64,000 nucleotides of DNA from positions 248,001 through 312,000 of the forward strand of contig JAFEVB010000007.1 in assembly GCA_032629725.1 (NCBI GenBank). Reading direction: 5' to 3'. Positions 55,242 to 64,000 of the stretch are shown here, in pieces; the first letter of the stretch is position 1, and each line of letters starts with the position of its first letter. The DNA comes from Gremmenia infestans. Lineage: Eukaryota; Ascomycota; Leotiomycetes; Helotiales; Hamatocanthoscyphaceae. The notes beneath the pieces are model-generated. The model was given only the letters and a program-made list of their open reading frames with translations. It searched no databases and had not been told where the DNA came from. A program made the translations under genes and the position numbers.

Positions 55242-56303
55242 ATGTCCAGCCAAGGTTTTGACGAAACTATGGAGAGCCCGCAACAATGGCGGATGCTTTG
55301 TCCTGAGAATCGCCAGATGAACGTAGTTAATAGCGCCTGGCAGAATGCTCTGGAGTACAACTTTAGAGACGAGGGGAGTCTGAATAGATGTCGGAGGTTA
55401 AAATTCGATGCTTGTTTGATGCTTGCTAGGCCACTACAGCCATCTCATATCCCAGTAACTGCGCCGGGGAATTCTTTTCGCAGTATCCGGATCTCAGTAC
55501 CAAACCTATCGAAACTCGAGAGCTTATCAAATGAGATCCTCGACATGGTCATTCAATATCTACTCCCAGTGAAAAGTGATGCTATGGGGCTCGGTCTCTC
55601 ATCCGAAAGATTGTGGCCTCTTGTCCGCCTGCACATCCAGCGTCAGATTCTCGAATGCGCCGCGCCATGGGCTGGAAAGAAGATATCTTTTCAGGGGTCT
55701 TACTCAACCGATCTTCCAGCATCATTTTTAGACGATGGTCTTGCGAAAAGGATTTTAGGAAGCGATGGATATGGCTCCATGTCTGACGCTCGAAGACTAT
55801 TCCGGGGGGGTGATGGGAAGTTCATAACACCGCCTACTCGCGAGAGTGTGCTGCTTGAATGGAAGGGGGGAATTGTTGCTCATGCGGGGAGAATCCTGAT
55901 TCCTGGTCCTCGGTGGGAAGAGATGGAAAGGGATATGGAGTGCTCCCAATTCTTCCCTCGAAATCAGCCGTGGATTCTGCGCAACCTCACAACGCGCGAG
56001 AGCGTCTCTTCCGAAAAACTTGGCGTGGTAGTGACGATGAAACTGGAGCATTATTACCTCCAAGGAATTGCCGCTTTCACTCTTATTTTGCTGATGCGCA
56101 CCTGTTGGACGAACTACCCGACTAGTGGTGGAAATGGGAATTTAAACATTCATCGTGGTGTATGGGCCGGGCATCGTTTTGATATTGTTGCTCAGCAAGT
56201 CCATGACTCCGAGGAGGATTTGGAGGATTGGTGCGACGTTACGGACGTGGTGTCGTCTGAAGCAGAGGAGCTTCGGCGAAAATTAACAAGGCGAAGATAT
56301 TGA
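55242..56303 (+). CDS. Hypothetical protein with F-box-like segment
   Basis: Intronless, 353 residues, ATG at 55242 within TACAAAATG. The segment LSKLESLSNEILDMVIQYLLP at about residues 88-108 has the Leu/Pro-Glu-Ile-Leu pattern of fungal F-box-like helices, followed by SERLWPLVRLHIQRQILECAAPWAGK, as in fungal proteins where such a segment precedes a ligand-sensing region. If real, it would bind Skp1 and recruit a target to an SCF ubiquitin ligase. The remainder (FQGSYSTDLPASFLDDG, NLTTRESVSSEKLGVV, HYYLQGIAAFTLI) is unfamiliar. No signal peptide. Ordinary expansion families of this type are common and fast evolving in ascomycetes. Confidence 0.6.
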   Translation: MSSQGFDETMESPQQWRMLCPENRQMNVVNSAWQNALEYNFRDEGSLNRCRRLKFDACLMLARPLQPSHIPVTAPGNSFRSIRISVPNLSKLESLSNEILDMVIQYLLPVKSDAMGLGLSSERLWPLVRLHIQRQILECAAPWAGKKISFQGSYSTDLPASFLDDGLAKRILGSDGYGSMSDARRLFRGGDGKFITPPTRESVLLEWKGGIVAHAGRILIPGPRWEEMERDMECSQFFPRNQPWILRNLTTRESVSSEKLGVVVTMKLEHYYLQGIAAFTLILLMRTCWTNYPTSGGNGNLNIHRGVWAGHRFDIVAQQVHDSEEDLEDWCDVTDVVSSEAEELRRKLTRRRY

Positions 56304-57205
56304 TAGCATTTGAAGCAGCGCCTCGAACTTTTTCTGGTCACCATGTCTGCGCTTTCATATGTAAGCGTGTGTCTCTTTCATCTTTATGCTTAAAGGGGGA
56401 CCGGAAGTTGTACTGATAGTAGGACTGCCATGTGCAACCGTACATTACCAAAAATTCGGACGAATCTCAAAAAAGGGTGTACAGTACTGTAGTGCAAACC
56501 ACAATGGCCAGGAGATAGCTATGTTGTCGACGCGTGTTTCTACGCACCTAGACTAGACGATCATCTAGATCATTTACTTTATAATCATCACTTTCATGTA
56601 TACGAATGAAGATTGAAGAATACGTATGACAGAGGGGAAATCAAAGAAGGTTTATCAAGAAACTCAACTCTGTATCGTATTGATCATGGTGAATAGCTGA
56701 ACCTTCAGCCGCTGATTTTATATCTACTTGGTTACCATTTAGGTGTTTTCTCATGCAAGTTGAATTTGCTTACTTTTTCACTAACCTAGTCGGGCCATCT
56801 ATGACGTAATCCACTAGACAACAAAGGTTTAAAGTACCACCGTTCATGGGTAGGTAGGGTAGGGTAGGACTGAACGGGACGGAACCACGTTGCCGCCGCG
56901 CCGTACTGAAGCCCAAACTGAACATCGGTGATCAAAGCTTTGAACTCTTCCCCTGCCCACCCTTCAGAAACCAAACCTTCTCCCGCTCCCTCCTCCGTCT
57001 CCATATCCGTCTATCCGTCTCTATGTCGATGCACTTTGTTGTTGGTGGCGACGCTGCGCATTTATTACAGTAATCTGACAATTCGTGCACCCGGAATGGA
57101 AGTTTGCCTGCACGAGTAACAGGGTTCCGTGCCGTACTACAGTACTTAGTACCTACCTACTATATCGTTGTATCGCTTTGCTTCATCAGGCAAGGCGCAA
57201 CCGAA
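56304..57205. other. Intergenic gap upstream of the histidine kinase
   Basis: 902 bp with no credible gene. Short GTACTGTA/TACCTACC words recur near 56478 and 57138-57160. The frame of the kinase is open upstream of its ATG at 57206 back to about 57100 and would encode a hydrophobic segment, but only non-ATG starts are available. Confidence 0.4.
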
Positions 57206-60200
57206 ATGGCGGATGCAGATGCAGATGCAGATGCAGATGCAAATACCGGTACAGACACAAATACAGATCTCGAATCCGACCAACCGCAACAGTGCATTAT
57301 CCCTTCTCCAACCTCCCCCCTATTCCACACGGGATGGGAGAGCCTCCTTCCCAGTACCGACCATGTACGCTCCTTTGCCAGCGCTGACTGGGCTGCGACG
57401 CCCTTGGGCCCTTTGTCAACATGGAGCGCAGCTCTTCGTTTGCAGACTTTTGCCGTCATGTCAGACTCCCAAGCGGGTTGTCTCTATTGGTATGTGGTTA
57501 CATGAATAGGCATATACGCATTTGGCATCAATATCATGCTTGCTAACCAAAGTATAGGGGCCCTCAAAAAATCGCAATATATAATGAGGCGTTCGTACCT
57601 CTCGCCGGCAAAGCCCACCCAATGCTTATGGGACTAGCTTTCGAAGTTGTCTTCCCAGAGATCTGGCCCCAGATCAAAGCCGTGTTCGAGGCTTCGGAAG
57701 TTTCGGGGCTTGCAGGCGACGTCCATGAGATCGAGCTGTTTGTTGAGCGAAACCACTTCTTGGAAGAGGCGTTCTTCACTGGTAACTTCGTAACCAACCC
57801 GTTTCTTTGTTTACTTTCCTGAATCTTGCTGTAGTGGGGCACGCGGAGAGCGTTTCAACCTCACTGCTCTTGCTATTCGCAAACCTGAAAGTACTAATTC
57901 ATTGTAGAATCCCATTCGAGGCTTTTCCGGCAAAATTGAAGGATTTCACAACGCAGTCCACGAAGTTACAAAGCAGAAAATTACTCACCGAAGAACCACT
58001 TTGCTCAATCGTATAGTGAGCTCGACTAGATTACATAGCGAGAATTACCCAGCTCTTCTCATGACATTGCTTGCAGAATATGAACGAGATATTAGCATGG
58101 CTCTATTGTACGAAATAGATGATGAAAATGTTCCTAGCTCTCAAATAATCAATCTCCGTGGCCAGATTGCTGTTCCCCAAGGTCACCCGATCGCCCCGAA
58201 TAAGGCCAACCTCCATAGTAGTGAGGAGGGAATTGTTCCCTGTCTTCGCCAGGCCCAGGACGAAATCATCAACATACCAGTAGACAAGAAGTTTGCAGGT
58301 ATTCCGTGGCGGGGTTTTAGTGAAGGCAGCAGATGCATCAGTATCCTACCATTCTCAGGGGGCGGAAGACTGATCGGCTTCCTGGTCGTAGGAGCTAACC
58401 CGCGGCGACCTATTGACGATGACCACCACCAATTCATGCGGGACTTGGCTTCAAAGGTCTCATCGATTGCCAATACAGTCGTCAGTGCTGAGGAGGCGCA
58501 AAGGCGCGCTGAAAAACTTGAGAAGAAGTTGGAGGATTCCGACAAGAAAATCCGACACATGGCGCAAAACGCTACAATTGGGATGTTACGTTTATCAATT
58601 GATGGCAAGGTTTTGTGGGCAAACGATCAATACTACGACTGTACGTCTTAGAACGTTTTCCTTACTCGGGACAAATTTTCGCACCTTCATATCTCCTCTT
58701 AGTTGCTGGAAGTTCTGGGTCATTGAGTTTATACTCCTGGAGTTTACAGGGTTCACGGTTCTCTTGGTCATGCGTTGCTAATTCTGAGAACTTTTAGTAA
58801 CAGGAAATTCTAATCAGGCAGAAGAGCGATTCCGATTCCTGGATAATTTTCTTGATGAGGATCGTGAGAGCGCAGTCACAGCATGGAACAGACTTTCTGG
58901 CGGAGAAGAAAAGGTTTCTGTTGAACTGCGCCTGAAAAGAATGTTCATACCTCCAACTGGTGAGCCTGAACCAGGGTGCATTACGTCCACGTCCTTCCCA
59001 TATAAGGAAGATGGCAAAACCACGTCATTTAGTAAGCAATACCTAGACAATAATGTTCCCTTTGCGGATATCTAGTTATACTCTCGAGGTCTTGGAAGCA
59101 CTGCTTGCCATACTTGAGCATTTTTGTGTCTTGCTACTAACTTCATTCTAGTGATGTATATGTCTGACATTTCAGCGTTGAAGTGGGCTGAGAAAGCAGA
59201 AGCTCGTAAAGCCGAGGACGCTTTCGAGGCAAAAAGGCAACAAGAAGAGTTTATAGACATTGTCTCGCACGAGATGAGGAACCCGCTCGCAGCCATTCTT
59301 ATGAGCGCTGACTCGATCACAAAGTCAATGGCGGAAGTCAAAGAGCGAAAGATTACCGAAGCTCGACTTCTTTCTACTCTGCATAGCAACGTCGACTCTG
59401 CAAATACGATTGTCAAGTGCGCCAATCACCAGAAGCGAATTGTCGACGATGTTCTTACGCTATCTAAGCTTCAATACATGATGCTTGCTATAACACCTGA
59501 GCCCACACAAGTCCAGGAGCTTATCGACTCAACTTTGAAGATGTTCGAGTCTGACCTGCAAGAAAAGAAAATCACAGCAACAGCCTCTGCTGAAAAGGAG
59601 AAGAACAATGCGGATTGGGTGTCTTGCGATCCCTCCCGATTGACACAAATCATCGTCAACTTCCTCACCAATGCGATCAAGTTTACCAAAGATGAAAGTA
59701 GACGATATATCGACATTAAGTACGGAATCGCAACATCGGAACCACGAGCTACTTTTCGAGGTGACATTACGTGGGCTCCAGTTGATTCGACATCTCCCCC
59801 TAGATCATCTCTCGAACGGGATCCAGGTCAGCTCATATATTTGACGTTCTCAGTTGAAGACTCTGGTGTAGGCATGGGTAAGTCACCTTCGCGGGAAATT
59901 CCGTTCTTCGGGCATCTCAGGAGCAGAGTCGATTGCTCTTGTAATATTGTTTCAACTCCCAAGTCTTCTATAATATGCAACACTAACTTCGAAATCTCGA
60001 CGTGTAGACTCGGTGGATATGCAGAATCTGTTCAGTCGCTTTACCCAGGCGAATATCAAGACCTCTATCAAGTATGGTGGCTCTGGCCTTGGTTTGTTCA
60101 TATGCAAACGACTCGCCGAGAAAATGGGTGGCGAGATTGGCGTTGTCTCGACAAAAGGAAAGGGCAGCACGTTCGTATTTTACATTGAGGCGCAACGCGT

Positions 60201-60915
60201 CGACCTATCAGAAAACAAGCCTTTACCCGTGATTGAGGTAAGTCAACCCGAATCACGTTACATTCCCTGAAGCGGAGCTATTTTCCAGAATATCTCCAAT
60301 CTTAGACATTGTCGTATACTTCCGCCTGAATATAAGCTGAATGACAACAGTTCCCCTTCCCACCACACCCGAAGTCCTGTTCGGTGGGAGCTAAGGTCTC
60401 CACGGAGCTTGATTTGAGCAACATACATGTTCTTCTTGTCGAAGACAATGTGGTCAACCAGAAGATTCTGGCGAAACAATTGAAAAAGGCTGGTTGCACA
60501 GTAACAATAGCGAATCATGGCCTAGAAGCACTTGAGAGGCTGAGGGAAACTCGTTTGTGGCACGCGAACTTAGATGGCAAAAAGATGGATATAGTACTTA
60601 TGGACTGGGAGATGCCGGTCATGGATGGTCTCACCTGTGCCAAAGAAATCAGGATTTTGGAAACGACCGGCCATCTTGTTGGGCATGTCGAGATTATTGC
60701 AACGACGGCCAATGCTCGAGACGAGCAGTTGCAGATGGCGTTGGAGAGTGGCATTGTATGTCAGAATTCCCACAGTCTACTTTTATATTGCTTACAAATT
60801 ATAGGACTCTGTCATATCAAAGCCTTTTCTCGTCGACGATCTCTTGAAACAGATGAGAGAGCGATTGTCTAAGGTTAATGGTCAAGCTGTCCCTCCCCGG
60901 GTCATGACTTCCTAG
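57206..60915 (+). CDS. Hybrid histidine kinase with PAS and GAF-like sensor
   Basis: Eight exons: 57206-57489, 57558-57789, 57908-58640, 58798-59031, 59152-59877, 60008-60237, 60351-60755, 60805-60915 (984 residues). The N-terminus is an Asp-Ala run. A PAS-like domain follows (WAATPLGPLSTWSAALR; GPQKIAIYNEAFVPLAGKAHP), a GAF-like segment (LAEYERDISMALLYEI), then a second PAS (GMLRLSIDGKVLWAN). The kinase core has H-box His534 (IVSHEMRNPLAAIL), N-box (IIVNFLTNAIKF), G1 (EDSGVGM) and G2 (GGSGLGLFICKRL). The C-terminal receiver has VEDN, phospho-acceptor Asp898 (LMDWEMPVMDG) and SKPF Lys. All catalytic residues are present. No membrane helix: a cytosolic sensor feeding an Ypd1-type phosphorelay. 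The signal is unknown. Exon 2 ends at 57789, giving FFTGNF-NPIRGF in phase. Confidence 0.92.
57212..57241 (+). repeat. In-frame GATGCA repeat coding Asp-Ala
   Basis: Five perfect GATGCA units directly after the second codon of the histidine kinase, translated as alternating Asp-Ala. Six-base units change length without breaking the frame, so copy number may vary between strains. Confidence 0.9.
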
Positions 60916-61600
60916 TCAGGTGCATATTTGCGCGTCACATTGTCACTTCAATTTGAATAATACCCACGAGTCACGATATAGAATGTTGATGGGCTGCACC
61001 TGCATGCCATACTAGAAAGCGCTGGTTTCATTTGTGTATGAGTATCTTGTTCTATGAAGCTGGAATAAGTCGTAATACAGCAACCTCGGGATAGGGGTTT
61101 TTAATCTAGATCGCGTGGCGTTCGGGGTGTTGCGCGGGTTTTCGGGGTCTTCTAGGGCACCTGGCGGCATCGTCGCCGACTATCAACTATCCCGCACGCC
61201 TAATAAGCGGGTCACGGTATTTGCTCCACAAAGAACGCCTTCGGGACAAATACTATTGTGGAGTCCTTCCCGAAAATATTATCAAAATAATGGACATTAT
61301 ATGTTAAGCTAAAGATTTCCCCATCATAAAAGTGAGTTAAGTAGAGCTGGGATTCAATCGAGGTCGCCGGGTCGGTTGTTCGGAATAAGACCTCTGGTAT
61401 CCCTCCGCTCCATCCCGTCGCCGAACTCAGTTGCTCTGGCGCTCTATAATATGGCTCCTCCGCGATTTGCTGTTGCTTTACTCCAAGTTACCCAAGCTAC
61501 CTAAGTTGATGGAGGTGTGCTTCGTACAAGTAAAGATTCAATACAACAAATTTCGAGGTTATTACCCAAATCCAACCACCTACTTGAACATTCCTCAACA
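60916..61600. other. Intergenic gap, nothing firm
   Basis: 685 bp between the histidine kinase and the sulfur transporter. A stretch around 61340-61410 resembles part of a tRNA on the minus strand but does not fold as one (see rejected items). No protein-coding frame is supported. Confidence 0.4.
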
Positions 61601-62772
61601 ATGTCAAATCTGATAGCAAAATTGGCCGCTGGGACAGTCTTCGGTGCGGCTCTTACAGCATCTGGGGTCTATTCGCCATGGATCATCATCTCGCAGATGA
61701 AACTTGAGGATTTCCATATGCTCCAGGCATTCTTGACGGCTAGCGCAATCAGTGCGTGAGTGCTTCGATCTATCCCTAATTTTGGAAAAGTGAATTGACT
61801 GAGATCTTTACAGGATATTGATGGTTGCTGCTAGGAAGGTAGGGGTTGCTCAATGTGCTCCTTCATCTCGTTCTACTCTTGGATGGTTCCATGGTCATGG
61901 TACGGTGTTTAGCCCCTCGATTTAGCGACTGAAAGTCAAACCCCATATCCTTGAAGTAGAAGTTGAAAACGAATTATTACTGACAAGCCATGCCGATAGA
62001 TGGTAATATTCTCGGTGGCGTTTTACTCGGACTCGGAATGACATTAACCGGAGCATGTCCCGGAACTGTACTCGTCCAAGTAGCATCCGGAATTCGGTCT
62101 GGATACTGCGCCATGATTGGAGGTGTGCTTGGAGGAGCCGTATACGCCCAATTAGCTCCCTATTTGAGCATACCCACGGTACCAGCAGAAGAGAGAAAGC
62201 AGAGTTTAACAGTCTTCCAGCACTTCAACATAAAAGAAAGCCAAGCACTCCTCATCTACGAAGGTCTCTGTGCGGGAATGGTCCTCCTGGCTGCTGCTTT
62301 AACAGTAAGCGCGGAAAATATAATGGTCAATCCCTTCGTGGGAGGCGTCTTGATAGGTTGCGGACAAGCTACATCGCTGGCTCTTACGGGCAATGCTGTT
62401 GGTGTGTCAACCGCATACGGACAACTCATCCAATTGATCCAATGGATGTTGAAGGGCTCGCGATCAGGTACACAGAATGAAGTTGAAGAACCCATGCCAG
62501 CGCTGGCGTCGATTGCATTTGCAATCGGCATCATATCAGGAGCCGCGATATTAAAGCAAGTGTATCCAGCTGCGATACCTGGTGGCGAAATCTCGATCCC
62601 AGCGTTGCGAGCAATTCTAGGCGGTGTTTTGATGGTGTTCGGTGCGAGGCTTGCTGGTGGTTGCACGTCGGGTCACGGAATTAGTGGCATGTCTACTCTT
62701 TCCATCTCGAGCTTTATAACTGTTGCTTCGATTTTCGCGGGTGGGATGACGCTTGCTGCTATACTCGGCTGA
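61601..62772 (+). CDS. YeeE/YedE-family (TsuA-like) sulfur transporter
   Basis: Three exons: 61601-61755, 61814-61899, 61988-62772 (341 residues). Strongly hydrophobic, with about nine membrane helices in two similar halves. Each half carries the Cys/Gly motifs expected of YeeE/YedE thiosulfate channels: LTGACPGTVLVQVASG in the first, and GCGQATSLALTGN plus GGCTSGHGISGMS in the second. In bacterial TsuA, conserved Cys residues relay thiosulfate through the membrane. Here it would import thiosulfate or another small sulfur compound. The family is mainly bacterial, with scattered fungal members. The middle-exon segment (about 30 residues, VGVAQCAPSSRSTLGWFHG) is hydrophilic and probably cytosolic. 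The exon 2/3 junction reads HGH-A-MPIDGN. Confidence 0.85.
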
Positions 62773-63286
62773 GGTGCTGAGATTGGTAGTCGTTATAATT
62801 CCAGATGTATAATTCTTTGGAATTCCTGGCATTCGAGAAGGTCAGCATAGAACGAACGCGCTTGCCTTTTGAGTAATCTTTTACTTGTCAGTATTCAGAA
62901 GGGCATCCTGCGATTCGCAGCCAGTCTGAGCTCGAGTGTTGGCTTTTCAGGGATATTCACCAGAAAACGAGGATCTCTTATTCCAAAAGTACAAATGATA
63001 CTACTAATTGTTAAGTTGATGGAATATGCAGTAATTGACGACTCACGCCTTTGGCTTGACAGGTCTCATGCTTACATGGATTGGGTTGCTTAACGCCATA
63101 ACAATTGGTCAATTTAGGCTTATTGTGGGCTTTTGTCTGTGCTAAAGGCGATCCCTCAGCAGCTATCACTGCGCCGCATACCTTGACTCCGTATCCGTAA
63201 TAACTTTCTACGACATGCATTTTTGGGAAAACCTTCTCTTTCCCATTTTTCTTTCGTGTTAATTATTGATCTTTACATAAATCATA
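62773..63286. other. Intergenic gap, nothing seen
   Basis: 514 bp between the sulfur transporter and the MFS transporter, both on the plus strand. Short frames only. Confidence 0.4.
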
Positions 63287-64000
63287 ATGTCAGACCTGTT
63301 GTCGATCATCGATGTTGTACCAGCCAAAAGCAACAAGTCCTCAACTGTTACCCCACATAACGTTGACTCACCTCATGCATCTTCTAGGTCTACACATTCC
63401 ATTCCTACCGTGGATGCAAATGTCCCGAGCAGCTCTATAGAAGCTTTTGAACTCCAAGATGATGGTTTGAATAAAACACGCATCGTTGTCGTTATTTCGG
63501 TGCTCACGGGCGTCAGCTTCCTGAGCAGTTTGACCAATGGATTCATCGCCATTGGTCTCCCACGGATAGCATCTGATCTTTCTCTTCCTTCGCATCTCAT
63601 AATTTGGCCGTCCGCGGTGTACCCGTAAGTCTGTTTATTTAGGCAACGCGCAATGAATTGTTCCAATACTAAAATCAAACAGCTTGACTATTAGTACCTG
63701 TCTGATTCTCGCTGGCTCCATCGCAGATGTGATTGGCCACAGAAACATCAATCTGACAGGCTGCGCTCTTACGGGTGCCTTCATCCTTGCATGCGGTCTC
63801 GCGCGTACAGGTATCGAGTTTATCATGTTCCGCGCGATGCAAGGAGTGGCGGTTGCGCTCTGCCTGCCCACTTCCGTTGCCATCGTTTCACACTCGGTTC
63901 CTGCAGGCCGGTCACGCAACATTGCTTTCTCATGCCTAGGCTTCGTTCAACCTATTGGGTTTTCCCTCGGTATGGTACTCGAAGGTGTCATACTCGACAC
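63287..64000 (+). CDS. MFS transporter, 5' part (runs off the window)
   Basis: Two exons visible: 63287-63624 and 63683 to beyond 64000. The cytosolic N-terminus of about 65 residues is Ser/Pro-rich. Membrane helices begin at VVVISVLTGVSFLSSLTNGFI (helix 1), with the typical loop IGLPRIASDL and helix 2 at WPSAVYPLTISTCLILAGSIAD. The MFS signature loop follows as DVIGHRNINLTGC, and then RAMQGVAVALCLPTSVAIV, which is the R-x-x-Q-G motif of helix 4 in the 14-helix drug:H+ antiporter (DHA2-like) group. The substrate cannot be inferred from this part; drug, toxin or metal-chelate export are all possible. The 3' half lies outside the window. Confidence 0.88.

Noticed and set aside
51760..56303. Secondary-metabolite cluster (SDR, NmrA-like, F-box-like)
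   Set aside because: No core synthase, transporter or pathway regulator lies between them, one member is broken, and the gaps are large.
57104..57205. Hydrophobic N-terminal extension of the histidine kinase as a membrane anchor
   Set aside because: Only a TTG start is available upstream, the leader contains repeat-like GTACT words, and related kinases of this layout are cytosolic.
61323..61420. Possible tRNA fragment near GGGATTCAATC
   Set aside because: It resembles a T-arm complement only loosely (two mismatches at invariant positions), and no cloverleaf could be drawn.

Overview
The window is nuclear DNA of a filamentous ascomycete (Pezizomycotina). The genes carry one to seven short introns of about 47-160 nt with GT-AG ends and CTAAC/CTGAC-type branch points, lie 0.3-1 kb apart, and encode fungal-type proteins (GYF-domain protein, Arc1, Trs85, Fig4, Tti2, CHMP7, Rad18, Pol32, GH28 and GH125 enzymes, hybrid histidine kinase). 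Protein style suggests Leotiomycetes, but that is an impression and not a measured placement. I see no transposon, rRNA, CRISPR or convincing tRNA.

Layout. 0.2-1 kb: glycine-rich protein (-). 2.4-7.2 kb: GYF-domain protein (+). 7.7-9.0 kb: NAD-dependent epimerase (+). 9.4-13.4 kb: 1,293-residue protein of unknown function (-). 14.1-15.1 kb: bZIP factor (-). 16.4-17.6 kb: Arc1-like tRNA-binding cofactor (+). 18.2-19.5 kb: unknown acidic coiled-coil protein (-). 19.5-22 kb: repeat-rich intergenic DNA. 22.0-22.9 kb: PNPOx-like flavoprotein (-). 23.6-25.0 kb: secreted exopolygalacturonase (+). 25.0-28.6 kb: the largest gene-free stretch, with simple repeats and a perfect hairpin. 28.6-30.6 kb: LtrA-like membrane protein (+).

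31.4-50.9 kb is a dense housekeeping block: J-domain protein (-)/FIG4 (+) divergent; TTI2 (-), with a one-base frameshift in a G8 run; CCA1 (-)/TRS85 (+) divergent; CHMP7 (+); RAD18 (-)/POL32 (+) divergent; GH125 mannosidase (-). Themes are endosome/vacuole membrane traffic (Fig4, Trs85, CHMP7) and genome maintenance (Tti2, Rad18, Pol32). Rad18 and Pol32 act in the same PCNA-centred damage-bypass process and share a 410-bp intergenic region.

51.7-64 kb is more accessory: SDR oxidoreductase (-), a decayed NmrA-like gene (two frameshifts, no start codon), an F-box-like protein (+), a PAS/GAF hybrid histidine kinase (+), a YeeE/YedE-type sulfur transporter (+), and an MFS transporter cut by the window end (+).

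Exon structures were worked out by hand from splice signals, reading phase and family conservation. Every spliced model listed keeps a whole number of codons except TTI2 (one base too many) and the NmrA-like pseudogene. I found no obviously new multi-gene system. The most interesting leads are mitochondrial-presequence-like leaders upstream of annotated ATGs (PNPOx-like, Arc1, Cca1), an enriched intergenic TACTCCGTA motif, two GC-AG introns, tiny coding exons, and the two frame-broken genes.
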